From positions 4,937,501-5,001,500 of the forward strand of contig NZ_CP157794.1 of the NCBI RefSeq assembly GCF_040111675.1: 64,000 nucleotides of DNA, given 5' to 3'. The translations under genes and the position numbers were made by a program. The notes beneath the pieces are model-generated. The model did not search any database. It was not told the origin of the DNA and was given only the letters and a program-made list of their open reading frames with translations. Below, piece after piece: positions 33,461-41,186 of this stretch. Each line of letters opens with the position of its first letter. Positions within the stretch are counted from its first letter, which is position 1. The stretch is from Salinarimonas sp. Lineage in GTDB: Bacteria; Pseudomonadota; Alphaproteobacteria; Rhizobiales; Beijerinckiaceae.

Positions 33461-36175
33461 TCAGGCCCGCGCCCCCTCGCCCGCCTGCGTCGCCTCGCCC
33501 CGGCTCTTCGCGCCGGCCGCCTCCTCGCGCTTCAGGCGGCGCGACTGGGCGAGCCAGACGAGCCCGAACAGGATCAGCGCCGGCAGGTAGGACCAGGCCC
33601 GCGCGGGCTGCTCCACCGGCACCTCCACGGCGGTGACCATGACCGGCTCGTCGGCGTAGAAGTCGAGATGGCCCAGCGCGCGCCCGCCGGGGCTGCGGGG
33701 GTCGAACGGCTCCTCCAGCAGCACGCGGTCGCCCTCGACGACGTAGAGGAGCCCCGTCGCCTGCTCGAGCCGCGTCGCCGGGTCGAGGTCCGCGTCCGGC
33801 AGCGTGAAGGCGATGGTGCGCTCCTCGACCTCGAGATCCGAGAAGCGCGGGCCTGAGATGCCGATGCGGACGATGCCGCCCTCGGGCGTCGCGGCGATGG
33901 CCTCCTCGATCTCGGTCGCCGGACGCGGCTCGTAGGGCGGCGCGATCTGGTCGATCAGGAAGCCGGGCCGAAGCAGCAGGAAGGCGACGAGAAGCAGCGC
34001 CACCGTCTCCCAGATGCGGCTTCGCACCAGGAAGTAGGCCTGCGTCGCCGCCGCGAACAGGAGCATCGCGACCGTCGCCTTCACGAACACCCAGATCCCC
34101 TGCACCCAGCCGACGTCGATCAAGAGGAGATTGGTGTTGAATACGAAGATGAACGGCAGCAGCACGGTGCGCAACGAGTAGAAGAACGCCGTGAAGCCGG
34201 TCTTGAGCGGATCGCCCCGCGACACCGCCGCCGCCGCGAAGGAGGCGAGGCCCACGGGTGGCGTCACGTCGGCCATGATGCCGAAATAGAACACGAACAG
34301 GTGCGCCGCGATCAGCGGGATGATCACGCCGTTGGCCTGGCCGAGCTCGACGATGACGGGCGCCATCAGGGTCGCGACGACGATGTAGTTCGCCGTCGTC
34401 GGCAGGCCCATGCCGAGCACGAGCGAGATCAGCGCGGTGAAGACCAGGATCAGCAGGATGTTGCCGCCCGACAGGAACTCGACGAACTCCGCCATCACCT
34501 GGCCGATGCCGGTGAGCGTCACCGCGCCGACGATGATGCCGGCCGTCGCCGTGGCGCAGGCGATGCCGATCATGTTGCGCGAGCCGAGGATGAGGCCCTG
34601 CGTCAGGTCGAGCACGCCCTCCTTGAAGGCCGCGCCCACCTGCGCGCCGCGCACGCGCCGGAACAGCGCCTTGAGCGGCTTCTGGGTGAGCAGGATGACG
34701 ACGAGCAGCACCACGGCGTAGAAGGCCGAGAGGCCCGGCGAGCGCTGCTCGATCATCAGGAACCAGACGAGCACGACGATGGGCAAGAGGTAGTGCAGCC
34801 CGGTCTTGAGCACGTCGGTGGCGATGGGCAGCTCCACCACGGGGGCGTTCGGATCGTCGATCTCGAGATCGGGCTCCCGCGAGGCGAGCCAGATCAGGCC
34901 GACATAGACGGCGGTGACGAGGACGAGCAGCACCGGCGTCGAGACAGCCGGCAGGATCGCCTGCACGCCGCGGATGGTGAAGTAGGTCAGCCCGGCGAGG
35001 ATCAGCATCGAGGCGACGGTGATGCCGGTGCGCAGGAGCGTGATCTGGAGCGGATGCACCACGCGCTTCGGCAGGGCCGGCATCGCGTTCTTCAAGGCCT
35101 CGAGGTGCACGAGATAGAGCAGCGCGATGTAGGAGATCACCGCCGGCAGGAAGGCGTGGGTGATCACCGCCGTGTAGGGGATGCCGACGTATTCCACCAT
35201 GAGGAAGGCGGCGGCGCCCATGACGGGGGGCATGATCTGGCCGTTCACCGAGGAGGCCACCTCGACCGAGCCCGCCTTCTCCGGCGAGAAGCCGACGCGC
35301 TTCATCAGCGGGATGGTGAAGGTGCCCGTCGTGACCACGTTGGCGATGGAGGAGCCCGAGATCAGGCCCGTCATCATCGAGGACAGCACCGCCGCCTTGG
35401 CCGGTCCGCCGCGCAGGTGGCCCAGCAGCGCGAAGGCGAGCTTGATGAAGAAGTTGCCCGCCCCCGCCTTGTCGAGCAGCGAGCCGAACAGCACGAACAG
35501 GAAGACGAAGCTCGCCGAGACGCCGAGCGCCACGCCGAAGACGCCGCCCGAGGTCAGCCACATCTGGTCCATGGCGCGGGAGAACGAGGCGCCGCCCCAC
35601 TGGATGATGTCGGGCAGGAACGCGGCCGAGCCGAAGAAGACGTAGAGCAGGAAGACGATCGCGACGATCGCGAGGGGCGGGCCGAGCGCGCGGCGCGTCG
35701 CCTCGAGCAGGAGCACGAGCCCGGCGCCGGCGGCGACGAGATCGGCCGTCGTCGGCAGGCCGGGACGCGCGGAAATCTCGCGATAGAAGATGAAGATGTA
35801 GAGCGCGCAATAGGTCGCCGCCGCCGCGAGCGCGAGGTCGATCAGCGGAATGCGGTCGCGCGGCGAGCGCGCGAAAGCCGGATAGGCGCAATAGGCGAGG
35901 AACAGCGCGAAGCCGAGGTGGATCGGCCGGATCTGCGCGTCGTTGAGGACGAGCGGCAGGCCCGTGAGCTGCGAGAGCAGGAACGGGACGGGAGAGGCGA
36001 TGTAGAGCTGGAACAGCGCCCAGGCCAGCGCCAGGCCGGTAACGGCGAGGCCCACGGGTCCGCGCGGGTTGCGCGCGCCGGTGTCGACCTGGGCGACGAG
36101 ATCGTCGAGCTCGCTCTTGGAAGAGCTGCCGTTGGAGGAGCCTTGGACCGCGGCCGATCTGGTCTCGTCGTTCAT
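33461..36175 (-). CDS. TAXI-type TRAP transporter permease, fused small and large subunits (DctQM)
   Basis: A 904-aa membrane protein combining the small 4-helix and large 12-helix TRAP subunits, the usual form with TAXI-family binding proteins. Large-subunit hallmarks include SGSSIANVVTTGTFTIPLMKR and NGQIMPPVMGAAAFLM, and SLVLGMGLPTTANYIV in the second half. A serine/asparagine-rich 25-residue N-terminus precedes the first helix, and a soluble domain of about 100 residues follows PPYEPRPATEIEEA before a last helix near the C-terminus. I chose the ATG at 36175, with GAGG seven bases upstream, over a GTG four codons earlier. Uptake is driven by ion gradient; the substrate is unknown. Confidence 0.92.
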   Translation of the reverse strand: MNDETRSAAVQGSSNGSSSKSELDDLVAQVDTGARNPRGPVGLAVTGLALAWALFQLYIASPVPFLLSQLTGLPLVLNDAQIRPIHLGFALFLAYCAYPAFARSPRDRIPLIDLALAAAATYCALYIFIFYREISARPGLPTTADLVAAGAGLVLLLEATRRALGPPLAIVAIVFLLYVFFGSAAFLPDIIQWGGASFSRAMDQMWLTSGGVFGVALGVSASFVFLFVLFGSLLDKAGAGNFFIKLAFALLGHLRGGPAKAAVLSSMMTGLISGSSIANVVTTGTFTIPLMKRVGFSPEKAGSVEVASSVNGQIMPPVMGAAAFLMVEYVGIPYTAVITHAFLPAVISYIALLYLVHLEALKNAMPALPKRVVHPLQITLLRTGITVASMLILAGLTYFTIRGVQAILPAVSTPVLLVLVTAVYVGLIWLASREPDLEIDDPNAPVVELPIATDVLKTGLHYLLPIVVLVWFLMIEQRSPGLSAFYAVVLLVVILLTQKPLKALFRRVRGAQVGAAFKEGVLDLTQGLILGSRNMIGIACATATAGIIVGAVTLTGIGQVMAEFVEFLSGGNILLILVFTALISLVLGMGLPTTANYIVVATLMAPVIVELGQANGVIIPLIAAHLFVFYFGIMADVTPPVGLASFAAAAVSRGDPLKTGFTAFFYSLRTVLLPFIFVFNTNLLLIDVGWVQGIWVFVKATVAMLLFAAATQAYFLVRSRIWETVALLLVAFLLLRPGFLIDQIAPPYEPRPATEIEEAIAATPEGGIVRIGISGPRFSDLEVEERTIAFTLPDADLDPATRLEQATGLLYVVEGDRVLLEEPFDPRSPGGRALGHLDFYADEPVMVTAVEVPVEQPARAWSYLPALILFGLVWLAQSRRLKREEAAGAKSRGEATQAGEGARA

Positions 36176-36232
36176 CGAACGCCTCACGCCTGCGACGTCC
36201 GCACTGCCCGGACGTCGCGAAGGAAACGGGCT

Positions 36233-36270
36233 CGCCGCCCCCGGGGTCCCGTGCGGGCCCGGGGGCGGCG
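36233..36270 (-). promoter_or_regulatory. strong hairpin between binding-protein and permease genes
   Basis: Perfect 13-bp inverted repeat, CGCCGCCCCCGGG (36233-36245) and its complement (36258-36270), with a 12-base loop. It lies between the TAXI binding-protein stop and the permease start on the transcribed strand. No T-run follows, so it is more likely a partial terminator or mRNA-stabilising stem giving more binding protein than permease, as in other binding-protein transport operons. Confidence 0.6.
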
Positions 36271-36313
36271 ATCGTCGCTCAGACCCGCCTGCGCGGGTGA
36301 TGGCGCGTGCGGC

Positions 36314-37303
36314 TCACTGCAGCCAGCCGCGCTCGCGATAATAGCGCTCGGCGCCCGGATGCAGCGGGGCCGACAGGCCGCTCGAGATCATGATCTCGGG
36401 CTGCAGGTTGGCGAGCGCCGGGTGCAGGCCGGTGAAGTTGTCGAAGTTCTCGAAGACGGACTTCGCCAGCGTGTAGACGGCCTCCTCGGAGACGTCCGCC
36501 GAGGTGACGAGCGTCGCGCCGACGCCGAACGTGCTCGTCGGCTCCTCGTTGCCGGGATAGAGGCCGCCGGGGACCTCGGCCGTGAAGTAGTAGGGGAACT
36601 CGTCGACCAGCGTGTCGACGACCTCGCCCGTCACGTCCACCAGCTTCGCGTCGCAGGTGGCGGTGGCTTCCTGGATCGAGCCGTTCGGATGCCCGACGCT
36701 GTAGACGAAGGCGTCGATGTTGTTGTCGCACAGGGCGGCGGACTGCTCGGCCGGCGCCAGCTCGGAGGCGAGCGCGAAGGTGTCGTTGGTCCAGCCCTTG
36801 CGCTCCATCAGGATGTCCATGATGGCGCGCTGGCCCGAGCCCGGGTTGCCGATGTTGACGCGCTTGCCCTCGAGATCGTCGAAAGTCTCGATGCCGGCCT
36901 CGGCGCGGGCGAGCACGTTGAACGGCTCGGGATGCAGCGAGAACACGGCGCGCAGGTTCTCCTGCGGCCCCTGCTCGGCGAAGCGGCCCTCGCCGTTGTA
37001 GGCTTGGTACTGGACGTCGGACTGGGCGACGCCGAATTCCAGGTCGCCGCCGCGGATGGCGTTGACGTTGTAGACCGAGCCGCCGGTCGACTCGACGGAG
37101 CAGCGGATGCCGTGCTCGCGGCGGGTCTGGTTCACGAGGCGGCAGATGGCGCCGCCGGCCGGGTAATAGACGCCGGTCACGCCGCCGGTGCCGATCGAGA
37201 TGAATTGCTGATCCTGCGCCTGCGCGCCCGCCGACAGCCCGCCGACCGACAGCGCCAGGGCCGCGGCCGCGAGAGCGGTCTTCGACATAATTCTTCCGTG
37301 CAT
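36314..37303 (-). CDS. TAXI family TRAP transporter solute-binding protein
   Basis: Periplasmic binding protein of 329 aa that delivers substrate to the fused TRAP permease downstream. A signal peptide is visible (SKTALAAAALALSVGGLSAGAQA, cleaved near QAQ). The mature part opens FISIGTGGVTGVYYPAGGAI, the defining TAXI motif, followed by CSVESTGGSVYNVNAI and GVAQSDVQYQAY. The ATG at 37303 has GGAG nine bases upstream; another ATG five codons inside is possible. TAXI proteins are thought to bind carboxylates such as glutamate or related acids, but this substrate cannot be read off. Confidence 0.93.
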   Translation of the reverse strand: MHGRIMSKTALAAAALALSVGGLSAGAQAQDQQFISIGTGGVTGVYYPAGGAICRLVNQTRREHGIRCSVESTGGSVYNVNAIRGGDLEFGVAQSDVQYQAYNGEGRFAEQGPQENLRAVFSLHPEPFNVLARAEAGIETFDDLEGKRVNIGNPGSGQRAIMDILMERKGWTNDTFALASELAPAEQSAALCDNNIDAFVYSVGHPNGSIQEATATCDAKLVDVTGEVVDTLVDEFPYYFTAEVPGGLYPGNEEPTSTFGVGATLVTSADVSEEAVYTLAKSVFENFDNFTGLHPALANLQPEIMISSGLSAPLHPGAERYYRERGWLQ

Positions 37304-37568
37304 TACCGTGTCTCCGTCTGTTCGACTGGCTACACGCCCGCGTGGTTGGGCGTTTTGGTGATGTTCCACGCGGACGCGAGTCTTAGACCATGCCCGCACG
37401 CGATGCCAACATCGGCTCGCGCCCTTTCTGGAAACGGCGCGGTTCACGGCCGGATCCGCAGCGAGATCAGGCGTCGTCGCACGCGAGGCTGCGCGCTCGG
37501 CCCGCTTCCTCTGCGGCGCTCAGGCGCTACAGTATGCACGAAAGCACCGAGGACGGGAGGAGAACGCG
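37304..37568. other. 265-base divergent region between the TAXI operon and the SDR-denD pair
   Basis: It should hold promoters for the TRAP operon (minus) and the SDR-denD genes (plus). A locally AT-richer stretch lies near 37345-37365. The SDR ribosome site GGGAGGAGAACGCG is clear. I see no inverted repeat strong enough to call an operator. Confidence 0.35.
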
Positions 37569-38324
37569 ATGGCGGGACGTCTGGAGGGCAAGATCGCCCT
37601 GGTGACCGCGGCGGGACAGGGCATCGGGCGGGCCATCGCCGAGGCCTGCGCCCGCGAGGGCGCGGTGGTGATCGCGACGACCCTGGAGCCCGAGCAGCTC
37701 GAGGGCCTCGACGCGGCGCGCCGGGCGAAGCTCGACGCGCGCGACACGCAGGCCGTGAACGCGCTCGCCGCCGAGATCGCCCGCGATTACGGCGGGGTCG
37801 ACGTCTTGGCCAACTGCGCCGGGTTCGTCGCCCATGGTACGGTGCTCGACTGCGACGAGCGCGAGTGGGACTTCTCCTTCGACCTGAACGTCAAGTCGAT
37901 GCACCGCACGATCAAGGCCTTCCTGCCCGGCATGCTGGAGCGCGGCGGCGGCTCGATCGTCAACATCTCGTCGGGCGCCTCCTCGCTCAAGGCCGCGCCG
38001 AATCGCTACGTCTACGGCGCCACCAAGGCCGCCGTGATCGGCCTGACCAAGGCGGTGGCGATCGACTTCATCAAGCAGGGCGTGCGCTGCAACGCCATCT
38101 GCCCGGGCACGATCCAGTCTCCCTCCCTCGACGACCGCATCGCCGCCCAGGCGCGCGGCGGCCAGGACGAGGCCGCGGTGCGCGCCGCCTTCGTGGCGCG
38201 CCAGCCCATGGGCCGGCTCGGCACGGTGGAGGAGATCGCCGCCGCGGCCGTCTACCTCGCCGCCGACGAGAGCGCCTTCACCACCGGCACGACGCTGGTG
38301 GTCGACGGCGGCTGGACGCTCTGA
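37569..38324 (+). CDS. SDR family oxidoreductase
   Basis: NAD(P)-dependent short-chain dehydrogenase of 251 aa. TAAGQGIGRAIA near residues 13-24, NCAG near 82, catalytic Ser in NISSGASS, YGATK near 151-155, then CPGTIQSPSLDDRI and the C-terminal FTTGTTLVVDGGW. The CPGTIQSPSL segment resembles 2-keto-3-deoxy-L-fuconate dehydrogenase and type-2 3-hydroxybutyrate dehydrogenases, so an acidic sugar or hydroxyacid substrate is likely. A GGGAGGAGA ribosome site precedes the ATG. denD follows 26 bases later, suggesting a shared sugar-acid pathway. Confidence 0.88.
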   Translation: MAGRLEGKIALVTAAGQGIGRAIAEACAREGAVVIATTLEPEQLEGLDAARRAKLDARDTQAVNALAAEIARDYGGVDVLANCAGFVAHGTVLDCDEREWDFSFDLNVKSMHRTIKAFLPGMLERGGGSIVNISSGASSLKAAPNRYVYGATKAAVIGLTKAVAIDFIKQGVRCNAICPGTIQSPSLDDRIAAQARGGQDEAAVRAAFVARQPMGRLGTVEEIAAAAVYLAADESAFTTGTTLVVDGGWTL

Positions 38325-38350
38325 CCCCTCCCGACACGGATCGAAAAGCC

Positions 38351-39334
38351 ATGCACGTTCTCGTCACCGGCGCCGCCGGCATGATCGGCGCGAAGCTCGT
38401 GCGCCGCCTCGTCGCCGAGGGTCGCCTCGGCGGGTGCGCGATCGCCCGCGCCACGCTCCACGACGTCGTCGCGCCGGCGGCGCCGGAGGGCGCGCCCTTC
38501 GCCGTCGAGACGCTCGCCGCCGACATCGGCGATCCCGCCACCGCGACGCGCCTCGTCGAGGGGCGTCCGGACGTGATCGTCCACCTCGCCGCCATCGTCT
38601 CCGGCGAGGCCGAGGCCGATTTCGACAAGGGCTACCGCATCAATCTCGACGGCACGCGCGCGCTCTTCGACGCCATCCGGTCGGCCGGCGAGGACTACCG
38701 CCCCCGCGTCGTCTTCGCCTCCTCGATCGCCGTCTTCGGCGCGCCGCTGCCCGAGCCGATCCCGGACGAGCATTTCCTCACCCCGTTGACCAGCTACGGC
38801 ACGCAGAAGGCGATGGGCGAGATGCTGCTCGCCGACTACACCCGCCGCGGTATCCTCGACGGCGTCGGCATCCGCCTCCCGACGATCTGCGTGCGGCCGG
38901 GCCGGCCCAACAAGGCGGCCTCGGGCTTCTTCTCGGGCATCATCCGCGAGCCGCTCGCGGGCGAGGAGGGCGTGCTCCCCGTCTCGGAGGACGTGCGCCA
39001 CTGGCACGCCTCGCCGCGCTCGGCGGTAGGGTTCCTGCTCCATGCGGCGACGATCGACGGCGAGGCCATCGGCCCGCGCCGGAACCTCACCATGCCGGGC
39101 GTCTCTGTGACGGTGGGCGAGCAGCTCGCCGCCCTGGAGCGCGTCGCCGGTCCCGCCGTGGCGAAGCGCATCCGCCGGGAGCCGGACGAGACCATCGCGC
39201 GCATCGTCGCCGGCTGGCCGCGCAGCTTCGACGCCCGCCGCGCGGAGGCGCTCGGCTTCACGGCGGAGCGCTCGTTCGACGAGATCATCCGCGTTCACAT
39301 CGAGGACGAGCTCGGCGGCCGCATCCCGGGGTGA
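38351..39334 (+). CDS. denD: NAD-dependent epimerase/dehydratase-type protein, D-erythronate dehydrogenase-like
   Basis: Extended-SDR protein of 327 aa. It opens MHVLVTGAAGMIGAKLVRRL (Rossmann GxxGxxG); the catalytic region shows FASSIAVFGAP and SYGTQKAMGE (Tyr-x3-Lys), and IRLPTICVRPGRPNKAASGF is characteristic of the DenD group. DenD oxidises D-erythronate at C2, the first step of a pathway that continues with OtnI, OtnK and OtnC; none of those is in the window. It lies 26 bases after the SDR gene. Family assignment is good; the true substrate may be a related four-carbon sugar acid. Confidence 0.85.
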   Translation: MHVLVTGAAGMIGAKLVRRLVAEGRLGGCAIARATLHDVVAPAAPEGAPFAVETLAADIGDPATATRLVEGRPDVIVHLAAIVSGEAEADFDKGYRINLDGTRALFDAIRSAGEDYRPRVVFASSIAVFGAPLPEPIPDEHFLTPLTSYGTQKAMGEMLLADYTRRGILDGVGIRLPTICVRPGRPNKAASGFFSGIIREPLAGEEGVLPVSEDVRHWHASPRSAVGFLLHAATIDGEAIGPRRNLTMPGVSVTVGEQLAALERVAGPAVAKRIRREPDETIARIVAGWPRSFDARRAEALGFTAERSFDEIIRVHIEDELGGRIPG

Positions 39335-39392
39335 CGCCGGCGGCGGGGTCGGCTAGAGTGATCTCGTAGACGAGCCCATCACGCGCGAAGCT

Positions 39393-39569
39393 GTCATCCC
39401 GGACGGCGAAGCCGATCCGGGACCCATACGCTCGACGTCGGCTCGAGCGCGCATGCCGCGCTCGTCGCGCCACGTGTCGGCCGATATAGCGGCGAAACGC
39501 AGCCTGAAGGCTGCGACACGATCGTTGGCGTGAATGGGTCCCGGGTCGCCGTTCGGCGCCCGGGATGAC
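39393..39569 (+). repeat. dispersed 177-base repeat element, copy upstream of rsmB
   Basis: Left end GTCATCCCGGACGGCG..., right end ...GGCGCCCGGGATGAC, so the ends form an inverted repeat of about 14 bases. Inside are conserved blocks CGCTCGTCGCG and the small hairpin GCAGCCTGAAGGCTGC. A second copy lies at 40989-41163 in opposite orientation, with near-identical ends and similar interior, so rsmB sits between inverted copies. The remainder of the 309-base gap between denD and rsmB holds nothing else I can recognise. No transposase is encoded; this looks like a non-autonomous or REP/BIME-like element. Confidence 0.8.
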
Positions 39570-39643
39570 GCTGAACGCCGTCCCCGATACCAACTGCTCT
39601 GAGGCGGCCCCGATCCGAGCCGTCTCGAAGGACCCCTGTCACC

Positions 39644-40957
39644 GTGGCCGACACCCATCCTCCGGCGGGCCTCGGCGCCCGCCGCCTCGCTCTCGCCGTC
39701 GTCGAGGAGACCCTGCGCGTGCGCCGGGCGCTCGACGACGTCCTCGCGGCGCGGGCGCCCGCGGCGGCGCTCGACGCGCGCGATCTGGGGCTTTCCCGCG
39801 CCATCGCGGTCACCGGCCTGCGCCGGCTCGGGACGATCCGGCGCGCCCTCGCCGAGCGCCTGGAGAAGCCGATGCGCGATCCCCGCGTCGAGGCGCTCCT
39901 CGTGGTCGGCGCGGCGCAGATCCTGTTTCTCGACGTGCCCGACCACGCGGCGGTCGGCACCGCCGTCGATCTCGCCCGCGAGGACCCGCGCCTCGCCCGC
40001 GCCGGCGGCCTGGTCAACGCCGTCCTGCGCCGGATCGCCCGCGAGCGCGAGGCGATCCTCGCCGAGGCGGACGCCGACCCGTTCCGCGACACGCCGGACT
40101 GGCTCGCCGCGCGCTGGACGGCCGCCTACGGCGAGGCGCGCGCCGCCGCGATCGCCCGCGCCAATCGCGGCGAGGCGGCGCTCGACCTGACCGTGAAGGC
40201 CGACCCGGAGGGCTGGGCGGAGCGGCTCGGCGCGCGGCTCCTGCCGACGGGCACGCTGCGGATCGCGGCCCGCACGCCCGTGCCGGAGCTTCCCGGCTAC
40301 GACGAGGGCGCCTGGTGGGTGCAGGACGCCGCCGCGGCGCTGCCCGCGCGGCTCCTCGCACCGCGGCCCGGCGAGCGGATCGCCGATCTCTGCGCCGCGC
40401 CCGGCGGCAAGACCGCCCAGCTCGCGACCGCCGGCGCGTCGGTCCTCGCCGTCGACCGCTCCGACAAGCGCCTCGCGCGGCTCTCCGAGAACCTCGCCCG
40501 CCTCGGGCTCGCGGCCGAGACCCGCGCCGTCGACGCGCTGGCGCTCGACGAGGCCGAGCTCTTCGACGCCGTCCTGCTCGACGCGCCCTGCTCCTCCACC
40601 GGGACCCTGCGCCGGCACCCGGACGTCGCCTGGACCAAGACCGCCGAGGACATCGTCAGGCTCGCCGACCTGCAGCAGCGCCTGATCGACAAGGCCGCGC
40701 GGCTGACGAAGCCGGGCGGGCGGCTCGTCTACTGCACCTGCTCGCTGGAGCCCGAGGAGGGCGAGGCGCAGGCGGCGGCCTTCCTCACGCGCCATCCGGG
40801 TTTCGTGCGCGATCCCCTCCGCCCCGACGAGATCGGCGGCGCGGCGGATCTGATCGACCCCCAGGGCGACCTGCGCGCCCTGCCGCATCTGGGCCTCGCC
40901 CCGGACGCGCCGGGCGTCGACGGATTTTTCGCCGCCCGCTTCGTCCGGCGCGCGTGA
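39644..40957 (+). CDS. rsmB: 16S rRNA (cytosine-5) methyltransferase, RsmB/NOP family
   Basis: Methylates a cytosine of 16S rRNA (C967 in E. coli). It has 437 aa: an N-terminal NusB-like helical RNA-binding domain (about residues 10-140) and a Rossmann methyltransferase domain. The SAM motif is LCAAPGGKTAQLA, followed by LAVDRSDKRL. The two catalytic cysteines lie in LLDAPCSSTGTLRRHPDV and LVYCTCSLEPEEGE. The start is GTG, since no ATG fits. The gene is flanked by inverted copies of a 176-base repeat. In many Rhizobiales rsmB lies next to the heparinase-like gene and purH; here these are about 17 kb away. Confidence 0.93.
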   Translation: MADTHPPAGLGARRLALAVVEETLRVRRALDDVLAARAPAAALDARDLGLSRAIAVTGLRRLGTIRRALAERLEKPMRDPRVEALLVVGAAQILFLDVPDHAAVGTAVDLAREDPRLARAGGLVNAVLRRIAREREAILAEADADPFRDTPDWLAARWTAAYGEARAAAIARANRGEAALDLTVKADPEGWAERLGARLLPTGTLRIAARTPVPELPGYDEGAWWVQDAAAALPARLLAPRPGERIADLCAAPGGKTAQLATAGASVLAVDRSDKRLARLSENLARLGLAAETRAVDALALDEAELFDAVLLDAPCSSTGTLRRHPDVAWTKTAEDIVRLADLQQRLIDKAARLTKPGGRLVYCTCSLEPEEGEAQAAAFLTRHPGFVRDPLRPDEIGGAADLIDPQGDLRALPHLGLAPDAPGVDGFFAARFVRRA

Positions 40958-40988
40958 GGCTCACGATCGGGAATGCCGGCCCTTCGAT

Positions 40989-41163
40989 GTCATCCCGGGC
41001 GCCGAACGGCGACCCGGGACCCAGAGACACAGGAGCCTGTTTCGCGGCCTTCAGGCCGCGTCGCGCGACCTGAACCGGAGCGTGACGCGACGAGCGCGGC
41101 ACGCGCGCTCGAAGCCGATGTCGCGGGTACGGGTCCCGGATCGGCTTCGCCGTCCGGGATGAC
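40989..41163 (-). repeat. dispersed 175-base repeat element, inverted copy downstream of rsmB
   Basis: Inverse-orientation copy of the element at 39393-39569. Read on the minus strand, both ends (GTCATCCCGGACGGCG and CGGCGCCCGGGATGAC) match that copy almost perfectly, and the inner blocks CGCTCGTCGCG and GCGGCCTGAAGGCCGC are also kept with compensating changes in the hairpin stem. It fills the gap between convergent rsmB and the chemoreceptor gene. Confidence 0.8.
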
Positions 41164-41186
41164 GGACCCTCGCGCCGGACGAGCTT

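Noticed and set aside
34301..38330. Long plus-strand open frame before denD, giving a fused protein of over 1600 residues
   Set aside because: Only the last 327 residues (denD from 38351) resemble a protein; the rest is antisense to the TRAP genes and in a shadow frame of the SDR gene.
39393..41163. Composite transposon around rsmB
   Set aside because: The flanking elements are only ~176 bases and encode no transposase, and I see no target-site duplication, so only a repeat family can be claimed.
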